Shown here piece after piece: positions 26,761 through 36,240 of a stretch of DNA of 59,419 nucleotides. The position numbers and the translations under genes are program-made. The notes beneath the pieces were generated by a model. That model had not been told where the DNA came from and ran no database searches. It saw nothing but the letters and a program-made list of their open reading frames with translations. Origin of the DNA: Phenylobacterium sp. (GTDB taxonomy: Bacteria; Pseudomonadota; Alphaproteobacteria; Caulobacterales; Caulobacteraceae); assembly GCF_030697925.1 (NCBI RefSeq), contig NZ_JAUYOJ010000130.1:1-59419 (forward strand), written 5' to 3'. Numbering within the stretch: the first letter of the stretch is position 1; each line of letters starts with the position of its first letter.

Positions 26761-28053
26761 GTGAAGATCCTGATTTCGGGCGTCGCGCTCGCCGCGACGT
26801 TCGCCCTGGCCGCCTCCGCCCAGGCGGCGGGTCCCATGACCTTCGTCCAGGCCGGCAAGGTGCTGATCGACCCCGCCTCGGGCAAGGTCGAGACCGCCAA
26901 GACCCTGGTGGTCCAGGACGGCAAGGTGGTGCGCATCGCCGACGGCTATGTCTCCGATCCCGGCGCGAGCGTGGTCGACCTGAAGGACAGCTTCGTCCTG
27001 CCCGGCCTGATCGACAGCCACGTCCACCTCACCGGCCAGCAGAACCCCAACAGCCGCCTGGAGGAGGTCACCCAGTCCTCGGCCGAACAGGCCATGGTCG
27101 GCGCCCGCTACGCCAAGCGCACCCTGATGGCCGGCTTCACCACCGTGGCCGACCTGGGCGCCGAGAACGCCGCGATCTTCGCCCTGCGCAACGCCACCGC
27201 CAATGGCGATGTCCCCGGCCCGCGGATCATCGCCTCGGGTTCGGCGATCTCCGTCCACGGCGGCCACGGCGACGTCAACGGCTTCAGCGAGGAGGTCATG
27301 CACGTCCTGCGGCCGGGCTCGGTCTGCTCGGGACCCGACGACTGCCGCCGCGCGGTGCGCGAGCAGGTCTGGAAGGGCGCCGACATCATCAAGATCACCG
27401 CCACCGGCGGGGTGCTGTCCAACACCGCCGCGGGCCTGGGCCAGCAGTTCTCCGACGAGGAGCTGGCGGCCATCGTCGACGCCGCCCACCGCATGGGCCG
27501 CAAGGTCACGGCCCACGCCCACGGCCTGGACGGGGTCAACGCCTTCCTCAAGGCCGGCGGCGACTCCATCGAGCACGGCACCTATCTCGACGCCTCGTCC
27601 ATCGCCCTGTTCAAGAAGTCCGGCGGCTATCTGGTCCCGACCTTGATGGCCGGCGACTATGTGGCCCGGATCGCCGCCGGCCCCGGCAACTTCCTCACCC
27701 CGGCCCAGACCGCCAAGGCGCTGGAGGCCGGCCCCAAGATGCTGGACATGGCGCGCCGCGCCCATGAGGGCGGGGTCAAGATCGCCTTCGGCACCGACAC
27801 CGGCGTCTCGGCCCACGGCGACAACGCCCAGGAGTTCGCCCTGCTGGTGAAGGCCGGGCTCACGCCGCTGGAGGCGGTTCAGTCCGCCACGGTGGTCGCC
27901 GCCGAGCATCTGGGCCTCTCCAGGGAGATCGGCGCCCTGACGCCGGGCCACGCCGCCGACCTGATCGCGGTGAAGGGCGACCCGCTCAGCGACATCACGG
28001 TCCTGCAGCAGGTCGGCTTCGTGATGAAGGGCGGCACGGTCCACAAGGACTGA
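26761..28053 (+). CDS. Secreted amidohydrolase (imidazolonepropionase-like / Xaa-Pro dipeptidase family)
   Basis: 430 residues from GTG 26761. Signal peptide VKILISGVALAATFALAASAQAA, then a metal-dependent TIM-barrel hydrolase. Ligands: DSHVHLTG (HxH), IIKITATGGVLS (bridging Lys), THE later HAHG and IEHGTYLD histidines and FGTDTGVS (Asp). C-terminal GHAADLIAVKGDPLSD is the usual closing strand of this family. Members hydrolyse peptides such as Xaa-Pro/Arg or lactam rings; the substrate is open. Periplasmic location fits the other secreted peptidases of the window. Confidence 0.9.
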   Translation: MKILISGVALAATFALAASAQAAGPMTFVQAGKVLIDPASGKVETAKTLVVQDGKVVRIADGYVSDPGASVVDLKDSFVLPGLIDSHVHLTGQQNPNSRLEEVTQSSAEQAMVGARYAKRTLMAGFTTVADLGAENAAIFALRNATANGDVPGPRIIASGSAISVHGGHGDVNGFSEEVMHVLRPGSVCSGPDDCRRAVREQVWKGADIIKITATGGVLSNTAAGLGQQFSDEELAAIVDAAHRMGRKVTAHAHGLDGVNAFLKAGGDSIEHGTYLDASSIALFKKSGGYLVPTLMAGDYVARIAAGPGNFLTPAQTAKALEAGPKMLDMARRAHEGGVKIAFGTDTGVSAHGDNAQEFALLVKAGLTPLEAVQSATVVAAEHLGLSREIGALTPGHAADLIAVKGDPLSDITVLQQVGFVMKGGTVHKD

Positions 28054-28174
28054 CGCCTCGCCCCGGCGCGCGCGGCCATGGCCTGAGCGGTCGCAAAAAT
28101 CCGTCACCAAGCGTGTTTGGCTTCGCTAGACTCCCCATGCCATGAAGCGCGCCGCTTCAGACTCGGATCGCCAG

Positions 28175-29338
28175 ATGCCCATTCCGTTCATCGATCTCCA
28201 GGCCCAGCGGGCCCGCCTCGGCCAGCCGCTGGAGGACGCCATCCTCAAGGTGGTGCGCTCTGGCGCCTACATCATGGGGCCGGAGATCGCCGAGTTCGAA
28301 CGCCAGATGTCCGACTATGGCCAGGCGCCGTTCGTGCTCTCCTGCGGCTCGGGGACCGAGGCCCTCGTCCTGCCGTTGATGGCCTGGGAGATCGGGCCGG
28401 GCGACGCGGTGTTCTGCCCGTCCTTCACCTTCGCCGCCACCGCCGAGGCCATGCCCCTGGTCGGCGCCTCGCCGGTCTTCGTCGACATCCTGCCCGACAC
28501 CTACAATCTCGACCCCGCCAAGCTGGACGCCGCCATCGTCGCGGTGAAGGCGGAAGGCAAGCTCACCCCGAGGGCGGTGATCGCCGTCGATCTGTTCGGC
28601 CAGCCGGCGGACTATCCGGCCATCGCCGCGGTCGCGGCCAAGCACGGCCTGAAGCTGATCGCCGATTCCGCCCAGGGCTTCGGCTGCACCTTGAACGGCC
28701 AACACCCGATCCATTGGGCCGACGTCACCACCACCAGCTTCTTCCCGGCCAAGCCGCTCGGCTGCTACGGCGACGGCGGGGCGGTGCTGTGCAAGGACGA
28801 ACGCCTGCACGACCTGCTGGTCAGCCTGCGCGTCCACGGCCAGGCGGTGAAGTCCGACCTTGTGGGCCGAACCTTCGACCACGATCCCAAGTACCTGAAT
28901 CTGCGCATCGGCATGAACAGCCGGATGGACACCATCCAGGCCGCGGTGCTGCTGCAGAAGCTGACCATCTTCGACGACGAGATCGCGGCGCGGAACGTGG
29001 TCGCCGACCGCTACGCCCAGGGCCTCTCCGACGTGGTCGCGGTTCCCAAGGTGATCGACGGCGGAGTCTCGGTCTGGGCCCAGTACACCATCGAGACGCA
29101 AGATCGCGACGGCCTGGCCGCCCACCTGAAGAGCCAGGACATCCCCAGCGCCGTCTACTACCCGATCCCGATCCACAAGCAGGACGTCTATTCGGTCTAT
29201 CCGGCCCCGGGGGGCCTACCGGTCACCGAGGCCAAGTCGAAGGTGGTCATGAGCCTGCCCATGCACCCCTATCTGACCCCCGACCACCAGGACCAGGTGA
29301 TCGCCGCCATCCGCGCCTATGTGAAGCGCAACGGCTGA
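28175..29338 (+). CDS. DegT/DnrJ/EryC1/StrS family PLP aminotransferase
   Basis: 387 residues from ATG 28175 (MPIPFIDLQAQRARLG), the usual family start; an ATG at 28142 would add 11 residues. Sugar aminotransferase fold, with GSGTEALVLPLMAW, FAATAEAM, AVDLFGQPADYPAI, the PLP-lysine TTSFFPAKPLGCYGDGGA and NSRMDTIQAAVL. These enzymes transaminate nucleotide-linked keto sugars for lipopolysaccharide or exopolysaccharide. No glycosyltransferase or other sugar gene adjoins it, so the pathway is unclear. Confidence 0.9.
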   Translation: MPIPFIDLQAQRARLGQPLEDAILKVVRSGAYIMGPEIAEFERQMSDYGQAPFVLSCGSGTEALVLPLMAWEIGPGDAVFCPSFTFAATAEAMPLVGASPVFVDILPDTYNLDPAKLDAAIVAVKAEGKLTPRAVIAVDLFGQPADYPAIAAVAAKHGLKLIADSAQGFGCTLNGQHPIHWADVTTTSFFPAKPLGCYGDGGAVLCKDERLHDLLVSLRVHGQAVKSDLVGRTFDHDPKYLNLRIGMNSRMDTIQAAVLLQKLTIFDDEIAARNVVADRYAQGLSDVVAVPKVIDGGVSVWAQYTIETQDRDGLAAHLKSQDIPSAVYYPIPIHKQDVYSVYPAPGGLPVTEAKSKVVMSLPMHPYLTPDHQDQVIAAIRAYVKRNG

Positions 29339-29355
29339 GCCGCCCCCAAACAACA

Positions 29356-29386
29356 ACGGACGCGACCCGTGGGGGGCCGCGTCCGT
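29356..29386 (+). terminator. Hairpin terminator after the aminotransferase gene
   Basis: Perfect 9-bp stem ACGGACGCG / CGCGTCCGT with a 13-base loop, 18 bases after the stop. The T-run is weak (TCTC), so termination is less certain. Confidence 0.55.
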
Positions 29387-29482
29387 CTCTGATCTGTGAC
29401 CGCTCGAAACTCCCCCAAGCTCGACCGTTCCAGTCGGGTCAACGGAAACACAGCTGCGACGGCCGCGCATGACGCAAATGGA

Positions 29483-31168
29483 CTATGCCGCGGCGTCGCG
29501 CAGGATTTCCTCCCAGTGCTTCAGGGCCAGCAGGTGGCCGATCCCGGGCTTGATGCGCAGCTCACGGGGCGTGTCGCCCAGGAAGGCCAGCAGGTCGGGA
29601 AGCGGCGCCATCACATCCTCCGCCCCGTGCCAGACCACCAGCGGCGCCCGCAATGAAGTGACGGTCAGGTTCTGGCCGCGCCGGAAGGCGCGCACCTCGT
29701 CGGCTGGCCCGCGGCTTGTGCGGGCCAGGGCCTCACCCACATAGGCGGCGATGAAGGGCAGCACCTCGGGGTGGCCTTCGACAAAGGCCTGGTCGCTGGG
29801 GGAGTGGGCGATGGAGCGGCGCAGCACCTTCTCCACCTGGGTCAGCGAGACTCGCAGCCGCAGGACCGCGAACAGGGTCTCGACCACCCATGGATTGTTC
29901 TCGATGCGGGCGCGGAATTGGGCGAGCGGATTGCGGGGGGCGTCTTCCAGCCGCCGCGGCGGCCGGCCGGAATAGAGATGCACCGCCGTAACCCGCGCCC
30001 CCAGCCGGATGGCCGTCTGCAGCGCCGAGGGCGCCCCCGACAGCAGGGCGCCGATCCGCAGCGTCTTGAGCTCCAGGCGGTCGCACAGCTCGACCATGTC
30101 CTGCGCCACGCCGTCGAAGCTGTAGTCCGACCTGGGGTCGGACTGGCCGAAGCCCGGCCGTTCGGCGCTGATGATCCGCAGGCCGAGTTCGCGGGCAAGG
30201 CCCTGGGTCCCGGGCGGCATCAGCGACGAGCCCAGACCCTCGTGGAAGGACAGGATCGCCCGGCCGGCCGGATCGCCATAGTCGCGATAGGCCAGGCGCC
30301 TGCCGTCGGCCAGTACGATGCTGCGCACCGTGGGCGCGTCGAGGACGGCGTGCTCCACCCGCCGCTCGGGCCCCTCGGCGTCCATGGCGTTGGCCACCGC
30401 CGACAGCTCCGTCAGGGCGCGGATCAGGTCACTCTGCCGGTTCAGCCCCATCTTGTCGAAGATGGCGCGGAGCTGGTTACGCACGGTGTTGACGCTGACC
30501 TCCAGATCGTCGGCGGCCTCCTTCAGCGCCCGGCCGTCGCGCAGTTTCATGGCCAAACGAACCTCGGCGGCCGTGAGGCCGAAGCTCTCGCGCATGGCCG
30601 CCCACAGCCGGCCGGTCTCCTCGATAGCCGGGAACACCACGGCGAAGGCGTCCTGCGTCATCTCCGCGGGTCCGATGGCGCCCGGCAGGTCGCGAGCCGG
30701 GATCACATAGGAGAAACGCGGACCCTCCTCGGCGTCGCGCAGCAGCTTCAGGATGATGCGACCGCCGGCCAGGGCCCGGGCCTGGCCCAGGGCCCGGCTG
30801 AGAGCCTCGCCATTGGCGGGATCGGAGAAGGTCGGGGCCGAGCCGATCCGCAGCTCGCCCAGGCCATCCTCCATCACCGTCTGGGCCGCGGAATTGGCAG
30901 CGATCGTCCGCCCCTGCGCCGACAGCACGATCCAGCCAATGTCGTTCCGGAGCTGTCGGGCGCCGCCCGGCCCCTCGTCCGAACGGCTCAGCAGCCGGGC
31001 GATATCCTCGCTGTGGGCCAGGTCGCGGATCGACTGGACGGAGAGGTCTTCGCCCTCGGGCTCCGCGCCGAGCGCGTCGATGAGCTGTTCCCAGTTCTCC
31101 AGATCGGCGGCGATCCGATACATGGTCTCGATGACCAGGGCGGCCTTGGCGTCTCTATCGGCGTCCAT
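29483..31168 (-). CDS. LuxR-type regulator fused to an alpha/beta-hydrolase-like domain
   Basis: 561 residues in three parts. Residues 1-185: sensor-like region with a PAS-like segment (GWIVLSAQGRTIAANSAAQ). Residues 192-255: LuxR/GerE helix-turn-helix (FGLTAAEVRLAMKLRDGRAL, EVSVNTVRNQLRAIFDKMG). Residues 283-560: alpha/beta-hydrolase fold (GDPAGRAILSFHEGLGSS, SAERPGFGQSD). The nucleophile elbow is G373-A-L-L-S-G, so the canonical Ser position is Leu; acid Asp518 (GAEDVMAP) and His545 (PGIGHLL) remain. I infer a ligand-sensing or weakly active domain that controls DNA binding. No other gene shares its transcript. Confidence 0.88.
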   Translation of the reverse strand: MDADRDAKAALVIETMYRIAADLENWEQLIDALGAEPEGEDLSVQSIRDLAHSEDIARLLSRSDEGPGGARQLRNDIGWIVLSAQGRTIAANSAAQTVMEDGLGELRIGSAPTFSDPANGEALSRALGQARALAGGRIILKLLRDAEEGPRFSYVIPARDLPGAIGPAEMTQDAFAVVFPAIEETGRLWAAMRESFGLTAAEVRLAMKLRDGRALKEAADDLEVSVNTVRNQLRAIFDKMGLNRQSDLIRALTELSAVANAMDAEGPERRVEHAVLDAPTVRSIVLADGRRLAYRDYGDPAGRAILSFHEGLGSSLMPPGTQGLARELGLRIISAERPGFGQSDPRSDYSFDGVAQDMVELCDRLELKTLRIGALLSGAPSALQTAIRLGARVTAVHLYSGRPPRRLEDAPRNPLAQFRARIENNPWVVETLFAVLRLRVSLTQVEKVLRRSIAHSPSDQAFVEGHPEVLPFIAAYVGEALARTSRGPADEVRAFRRGQNLTVTSLRAPLVVWHGAEDVMAPLPDLLAFLGDTPRELRIKPGIGHLLALKHWEEILRDAAA

Positions 31169-31366
31169 GCGGGCGGGTCGCCAGTTCTTGCGGGAGAATC
31201 AGGCGTCAAGCGTAGCGAACAGGTTCTCCGAACACGACAATTCTAAAACAGCCCGTGCGCCGCCTCGCCAAATCCTCCAGCGACGCCGGGCTTTCCCTTG
31301 CGCGGCGCCCTTCCGCCCGGTTAGCTTCCGGTCAAACATTTGTTTAAGTCATTTGGGGGAAAACGC

Positions 31367-32332
31367 ATGAAAGCGGCGGTCTATTACGAGAACGGCGGTC
31401 CCGAGGTCCTGAAGTACGAGGAGGTCCCCGACCCCGCCTGCCACCCCAAGGGCGTCGTAATCCGCGTCGAGGCGGTCGCCATCGAGGGTGGCGACACGCT
31501 GAACCGCTGGCGCGGCCCGCTGATGACCGTGCCCCATGTGGTCGGCTACCAGGCCGCCGGGGAGATCGTCGCGGTCGGCGCCGAGGTCACCCACCTGAAG
31601 GTCGGCCAGAAGGTCGCCACCGTGAACAATTGGGGCAGCCACGCCGAGCTGCGTTCCGTCCCGGCCCGCAACTGCTGGCCGATCCCCGATGGCTTCGACG
31701 TCAAGAAGGCCGCCGCCATCCCGGTCACCTTCGGCACCGCCCACGACTGCCTGTTCGAGTTCGGACGCCTGAAGAAGGGCGAGACCGTCCTGGTCCAGGC
31801 CGGCGCCTCGGGCGTCGGCGTCGCCGCCATCCAGCTCGCCAAGCGCGGCGGGGCGAGCCTGATCCTGGCCACCGCCTCCTCAGATGAGCGGCTGGAGCGG
31901 CTGAAGCCGCTCGGCCTCGACCACGGCATCAACTACACCCGCGACGATGTGGTCCGCGAAGCCAAGCGCCTGACCGACAACAAGGGCGTCGACGTGATCG
32001 TCGACTCGGTCGGCGGCCCTACCCTGCAGGGCTCGATCAATGCGCTGGCCTATCGCGGCCGGGTCTCCATGGTCGGCGCCGCCGGGCGCGAGGCCATGGT
32101 GGTCGACGTCGGCTCGATGATGGGCGGCAACCGCTCGCTGTCGGGCGTCTTCCTGGGCGCGGAGATCGGCACCGACCGGGTGCACGACAACATCCAGCAG
32201 CTGATCGACGACGCCGCCAAGGGCGAGCTTGAGGTGGTGGTCGACAAGGTCTTCAAGCTGTCGGAAGCCGCCGAGGCCCACGCCTATATCGAAAGCCGCG
32301 CCGCCGTCGGCCGCGTGGTCTTGGTGCCTTAG
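31367..32332 (+). CDS. Zinc-independent alcohol dehydrogenase / quinone oxidoreductase family protein
   Basis: 321 residues from ATG 31367 with TTGGGGGA ribosome-binding site; the first 9 codons of a longer reading are leader. GroES-like domain (AVYYENGGPEVLKYEEVPDP, VIRVEAVAIEGGD) and Rossmann fold (VQAGASGVGVAAIQLAK). No structural or catalytic zinc cysteines are seen, placing it in the NADPH:quinone reductase branch. It resembles the protein at 13054-14031 only at family level. An AAACA-TT-TGTTT dyad at 31334-31345 precedes it. Divergent from the LuxR fusion gene. Confidence 0.9.
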   Translation: MKAAVYYENGGPEVLKYEEVPDPACHPKGVVIRVEAVAIEGGDTLNRWRGPLMTVPHVVGYQAAGEIVAVGAEVTHLKVGQKVATVNNWGSHAELRSVPARNCWPIPDGFDVKKAAAIPVTFGTAHDCLFEFGRLKKGETVLVQAGASGVGVAAIQLAKRGGASLILATASSDERLERLKPLGLDHGINYTRDDVVREAKRLTDNKGVDVIVDSVGGPTLQGSINALAYRGRVSMVGAAGREAMVVDVGSMMGGNRSLSGVFLGAEIGTDRVHDNIQQLIDDAAKGELEVVVDKVFKLSEAAEAHAYIESRAAVGRVVLVP

Positions 32333-32350
32333 ATTCAAGTCCAAACACGT

Positions 32351-32460
32351 GTCATCCCGGAAAGCGCGCGGCGCTTGTCCGGGACCCATACGCACAGGTT
32401 CCGCCGGATCGATCGGTGCGTATGGGTCCCGGCCTTCCGCTGCGCTACAGCCGGGATGAC
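32351..32460. repeat. Intergenic inverted-repeat element (GTCATCCCGG family)
   Basis: Outer arms GTCATCCCGG (32351-32360) and CCGGGATGAC (32451-32460) are perfectly complementary, as are the inner 15-base arms GGGACCCATACGCAC (32381-32395) and GTGCGTATGGGTCCC (32416-32430). A REP-like mobile palindrome in a 144-base intergenic gap. Confidence 0.8.
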
Positions 32461-32476
32461 AGCCTAGGAGAGCCCC

Positions 32477-33313
32477 ATGCCCCGCGCGAAGAACAGCGCC
32501 GTCGAGATCGAGTACGAGAGCTTCGGCCCCGCCGAGGCGCCCGCCGTCCTGCTGATCAACGGCCTGGGCTCGCAGATGACCCGCTGGCCGGCGGCCTTCT
32601 GCGAAAAGCTCGTCGCCAGGGGCTATCGCGCCCTCCGCTTCGACAACCGCGACGCTGGGCTTTCCACCTGGTTCAAGCCGGGCGAGTCCTATGCGCTCTC
32701 CGACATGGCCGCTGACGCCGTGGCGGTGCTGGACGCCGCGGGCGTGAAGAAGGCCCACGTGGCCGGGGTCTCCATGGGCGGCATGATCGGCCAGGCCGTG
32801 GCCATCGCGCATCCCGACCGGGTGCTGTCGCTGACCTCGATCATGTCGGCCAGCGGCGCGCCGGGGACCCTGGACCCGACGCCGGAGGCCGGCGCGGTCC
32901 TGACCACCGCCCCGCCCGATCCCCAGGCCGACCGCGAGGCCTTCATCGCCCATGGGGTGAAGAACGCGCTGACCATCGGCAGTCCCGGCTATCCCTGGCC
33001 CGACGGCGCTCTGCGCGAGCGGGTCATCGCCGAGCATGGGCGGGCCTTCAACCCCACCGGCTCGGCCCGCCAGATGGCCGCCATCCGCGCCGACGGCGAC
33101 CGCACCGAGCGGCTTTCGAGGCTCGCCGTCCCCGCCGTGGTCCTGCACGGCGCCGACGATCCGCTGGTGCGGCTGGTCGGCGGCGAGGCCACCGCCAGCG
33201 CCATTCCCGGCGCCGAGCTGCGGGTGATCCCGGGCATGGGCCACGACCTGCCGCCGGCCCTCTACGACACCTTCATCGACGCCATCCTGGCCGCGGCGGA
33301 GCGCGCCCGGTGA
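32477..33313 (+). CDS. Alpha/beta hydrolase
   Basis: 278-residue cytoplasmic hydrolase. LLINGLGSQMTRW oxyanion region, FDNRDAGLST, nucleophile elbow GVSMGGM (Ser99), acid Asp227 in GADDPLV and His256 in GMGHDLPP: a complete catalytic triad. This is the aclacinomycin-esterase/haloalkane-dehalogenase-like branch; substrate unknown. It overlaps the following DUF3995 gene by 4 bases (GTGA), heading a four-gene operon to 35147. Confidence 0.92.
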   Translation: MPRAKNSAVEIEYESFGPAEAPAVLLINGLGSQMTRWPAAFCEKLVARGYRALRFDNRDAGLSTWFKPGESYALSDMAADAVAVLDAAGVKKAHVAGVSMGGMIGQAVAIAHPDRVLSLTSIMSASGAPGTLDPTPEAGAVLTTAPPDPQADREAFIAHGVKNALTIGSPGYPWPDGALRERVIAEHGRAFNPTGSARQMAAIRADGDRTERLSRLAVPAVVLHGADDPLVRLVGGEATASAIPGAELRVIPGMGHDLPPALYDTFIDAILAAAERAR

Positions 33314-33744
33314 TCAACCCGCTGGCCATAGGCCTCGCGGCCCTGCTGCTGGCCATCGCCGGACTGCATTTTTCCTGGGCTTTCGGCTTTCGCTGGCCGG
33401 GAACCGATGAGCTGAGCCTGGCCGACAAGGTGCTGGGAGCGCGGCCCGGCTCGCGGATGCCCTCCGCCGGCCTGACGATCTTCGTGTCGCTGGCGATCGC
33501 CGCCGGCGCCGCCGTGATCGTCGCCTTCAGCGCCGAAGTCCTGGACGGGCCTTGGCGGCCGCTGGTCGCCACGGCCTATCTCGTGCTGGCCGGAGTCTTC
33601 CTGGTGCGCGGCCTGGCGGGCTTCGTCCCCGCCGTCTGGCGGCGCGCGGAGGGGACCGCCTTCCACCGCCTCAACCAACTCTACTATTCGCCGCTCTGCC
33701 TGCTGATCGCCGCGGGCCTGGCGGTCAATTTCGCGCTCGGCTGA
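33310..33744 (+). CDS. DUF3995 integral membrane protein
   Basis: 144 residues from GTG 33310 (VINPLAIGLAALLLAIAG). Four hydrophobic segments: about 4-24, 55-78, 85-103, 120-142. Family-like features are LHFSWAFGFRWPGTDELS and FHRLNQLYYSPLCLLIAAG near the C-terminus. Function unknown for the family. Coupled to the hydrolase gene by a 4-base overlap. Confidence 0.85.
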   Translation: MINPLAIGLAALLLAIAGLHFSWAFGFRWPGTDELSLADKVLGARPGSRMPSAGLTIFVSLAIAAGAAVIVAFSAEVLDGPWRPLVATAYLVLAGVFLVRGLAGFVPAVWRRAEGTAFHRLNQLYYSPLCLLIAAGLAVNFALG

Positions 33745-33774
33745 ACCCCGGGCGCCAACCTCGAAGGAACCACC

Positions 33775-34560
33775 ATGGGACGACTTTCCGGCAAGACCGC
33801 CGTCATTACGGGCGCCGCCAGCGGCATCGGCCGGGCCAGCGCCATCCTGTTCGCGAAAGAGGGTGCGAACCTGGTCATCGCTGACAAGGCCGAGGCCGTG
33901 AACGACACCGCCAAGATGGTGACGGAGGCCGGCGGCCAGGCCGTGGCCCTGGTCGGCGACGCCGGCGAGGAGGCCTTCGTCGAGAGCCTGGTGGCCCGCG
34001 CGGTGAAGGACTTCGGCGGCCTCGACGTCTGCTGGGCCAATGCCGGCGTCTCCGGCGGCTGGACCCCCTTCGACGAGCAGGACAGCGCCTTCTGGGCCGA
34101 GATCCTGCGCATCAACCTGATCGGCGCCTTCCTGGCCGTGAAGCACGCTTCGCGGGTGATGATCCCAGCCGGCAAGGGCTCGATCATCTGCACGGCCTCG
34201 GTGGCCGGCATCCGCTCGGGTGCGGGCGGCTCGCCCTATTCGGCGTCGAAGGCGGGCGTCATCAGCCTGACCCAGACCGCGGCCAACGAGTTCTACGGCA
34301 CGGGCGTGCGGGTCAACGCCATCTGCCCCGGCCTGATCGAGACCGGCATGACCCAGCCGATCTTCGACGGCGCCCGGGCCCGCGGCAACGAGGACAAGAT
34401 CGGCCAGCTCAATCCGCTGACCCGCGGCGGCGTGCCCATCGAGATCGCCAACGCCGCCCTGTTCCTCGCCTCCGACGAAGCCTCCTATGTCAACGGCCAC
34501 GCCATCGTGGTCGACGGCGGGCTGTCCTCCTCCCACCCCGTGGTCCGCCGCAAGCGATGA
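33775..34560 (+). CDS. Short-chain dehydrogenase/reductase
   Basis: 261 residues. Cofactor motif [18 protein letters not shown], catalytic Ser in TASVAGI and YSASKAG (YxxxK). Complete classical SDR active site with NAD(H) or NADP(H); an Asp after beta-2 (IADKAEAV) favours NAD. It starts 30 bases after the DUF3995 gene with ribosome-binding site GAAGGAACC, and its ATG-TGA end overlaps the phosphatase (ATGA). Substrate unknown. Confidence 0.92.
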   Translation: MGRLSGKTAVITGAASGIGRASAILFAKEGANLVIADKAEAVNDTAKMVTEAGGQAVALVGDAGEEAFVESLVARAVKDFGGLDVCWANAGVSGGWTPFDEQDSAFWAEILRINLIGAFLAVKHASRVMIPAGKGSIICTASVAGIRSGAGGSPYSASKAGVISLTQTAANEFYGTGVRVNAICPGLIETGMTQPIFDGARARGNEDKIGQLNPLTRGGVPIEIANAALFLASDEASYVNGHAIVVDGGLSSSHPVVRRKR

Positions 34561-35147
34561 TCTACCTGGCGCGGCACGGCGAGACGCACTTCAACGCCGA
34601 GGGGCGGATGCAGGGTCATCTGGACTCGCCCCTCACCGAGCGCGGTCGCGCCCAGGCGCAGGCCATGGGCGAGCGGCTGGCCGAGCTGATCGGCGACCCG
34701 GCCGGCTGGCGGCTGATCTCCAGTCCGCTCGGCCGCGCCCAGGCTACCGCCAAGGCGATCGCCGCCCGCGTGGGGCTCACGCCGGAGATCGACCACCGGC
34801 TGATCGAGGTGTCGTTCGGCGACTGGGATGGACGGCTGCGCGGCGAGCTGGCGCGGGAGCACCCCGACACCTTCGGCGCCGGCCAATGGCAGTTCGCGGC
34901 GCCCAATGGCGAGGGCTACGAGTCCGTCGAGACCCGTGTCGCCGACTGGCTGTCGGAGCTGCCGCCGGAGTCGGAGCGCAAGGTCATCATCGTCTGCCAC
35001 GGCGGTTCGGGCCGCGTGGTGCGCGGGGCCTATCTGGGCCTCTCGCGCGCCGAGACCTGGGCCCAGGACGTCCCGCAGGACGCCGTCTATCGCCTACTCA
35101 ATGGATCGAGCGAGAGAATAGACTGTTCCAGCGTGGCCGCGGACTGA
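34557..35147 (+). CDS. Histidine phosphatase family protein
   Basis: 196 residues of the phosphoglycerate-mutase-like branch. Catalytic RHG motif at [14 protein letters not shown], plus [11 protein letters not shown], the acid Glu in EVSFGDWDG and late [13 protein letters not shown] small broad-specificity phosphatase, not a dimeric glycolytic mutase. The last gene of the operon. Its 3' end overlaps the convergent small membrane protein by 50 bases. Confidence 0.92.
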   Translation: MIYLARHGETHFNAEGRMQGHLDSPLTERGRAQAQAMGERLAELIGDPAGWRLISSPLGRAQATAKAIAARVGLTPEIDHRLIEVSFGDWDGRLRGELAREHPDTFGAGQWQFAAPNGEGYESVETRVADWLSELPPESERKVIIVCHGGSGRVVRGAYLGLSRAETWAQDVPQDAVYRLLNGSSERIDCSSVAAD

Positions 35148-35328
35148 TCCGGCTCGAGAGCACGACCAGCCCCAGGGCCGCCACCGCGCCCAGCAGGAAG
35201 GCGCCGGCCACCGCGCCCGAAAGCCCCGCCGCCCCGATGGTCAGCGGGCGGCGATCCATCCAGTGGACGACCTCGGTCTCCGGGGCCTCGGCGAGGTTGT
35301 CGTCGGTATAGTCGCTGTAGTCGGTCAT
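35098..35328 (-). CDS. Small single-pass membrane protein of unknown function
   Basis: 76 residues from ATG 35328 (MTDYSDYTDDNLAEAPETEV). Acidic N-terminus then one membrane helix (about 37-57, AGAFLLGAVAALGLVVLSS) and a basic tail [11 protein letters not shown]. It is convergent with, and overlaps by 50 bases, the histidine phosphatase. No recognised domain; the clean start and helix support a real gene. Confidence 0.7.
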   Translation of the reverse strand: MTDYSDYTDDNLAEAPETEVVHWMDRRPLTIGAAGLSGAVAGAFLLGAVAALGLVVLSSRISPRPRWNSLFSRSIH

Positions 35329-35458
35329 CTCTGGGCTCCACCGCGTCCAAGGGCTCAACCCCCAGGCGGGGCCGTGGTTCCTCCGTCCCCGGCTGGCCTT
35401 CGCCGCCGTCGGACGCTAGAAGCGCCCACCTGCTGCAAGAAAAGCCAGAACGAGACCC

Positions 35459-36205
35459 ATGGCCGGACACTCCAAATTCAAGAACATCATGCACCGCAAG
35501 GGCCGCGCCGACGCGGTGCGGTCCAAGCTGTTCTCCAAGCTCAGCCGCGAGATCACGGTGGCCGCCAAGGCGGGCCTCCCCGATCCGGCGATGAACGCCC
35601 GCCTGCGCCTGGCGGTGGCCAACGCCAAGGCCGAGTCCATGCCCAAGGACAATATCGACCGGGCGATCAAGAAGGGCGCCGGCGGCGACGCCGAGAGCTA
35701 TGACGAGGTCCGCTACGAGGGCTTCGGCCCCGGCGGTGTCGCCATCATCGTCGAGGGCCTGACCGACAACCGCAACCGCGCCGCGGCCAATATCCGCACC
35801 ATCTTCTCCAAGAACGGCGGCAATCTCGGCGCCTCCGGCTCGGTGGCCTTCCAGTTCGACCGCCTGGGCGAGATCACCTATCCGGCCAAGGTGGGCACCG
35901 AGGACGCGGTCATGGAGGCCGCCATCGAGGCTGGCGCCCAGGACGTGGAGTCCGACGAGGACGGCCACACCATCTACACCGCCTACGAAGACTTCGCCGA
36001 GGTCGCCGCGGCCCTCGAGGCCACGCTCGGCGAGGCCAAGACCACCAAGATCATCTGGCGCGCCCAGAACCTCACCCCGATCTCCGGCGAGCCGGTCGGC
36101 ACGCTGATGAAGCTGCTCGACGCCCTGGACGACGACGACGACGTCCAGAACGTCTACGGCGACTACGACATCTCCGACGAGGACCTGGAGAAGTACGGCG
36201 GGTGA
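35459..36205 (+). CDS. yebC: YebC/PmpR family regulatory protein
   Basis: 248 residues, diagnostic start [20 protein letters not shown]. YebC-family proteins act as DNA-binding transcriptional regulators (PmpR) or, in some bacteria, relieve ribosome stalling at proline-rich motifs; the role here is not settled. Alphaproteobacteria often carry it beside ruvC-ruvA-ruvB, and here about 13 kb separates it from ruvC. Acidic C-terminus [11 protein letters not shown]. Confidence 0.95.
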   Translation: MAGHSKFKNIMHRKGRADAVRSKLFSKLSREITVAAKAGLPDPAMNARLRLAVANAKAESMPKDNIDRAIKKGAGGDAESYDEVRYEGFGPGGVAIIVEGLTDNRNRAAANIRTIFSKNGGNLGASGSVAFQFDRLGEITYPAKVGTEDAVMEAAIEAGAQDVESDEDGHTIYTAYEDFAEVAAALEATLGEAKTTKIIWRAQNLTPISGEPVGTLMKLLDALDDDDDVQNVYGDYDISDEDLEKYGG

Positions 36206-36240
36206 GTAGCGCCGGCTTCGCCGTCCTCCTCGCCGTTCAT

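Noticed and set aside
31334..31345. AAACA-TT-TGTTT dyad upstream of the 31367 oxidoreductase as operator
   Set aside because: Only 5-base arms; chance occurrence likely.
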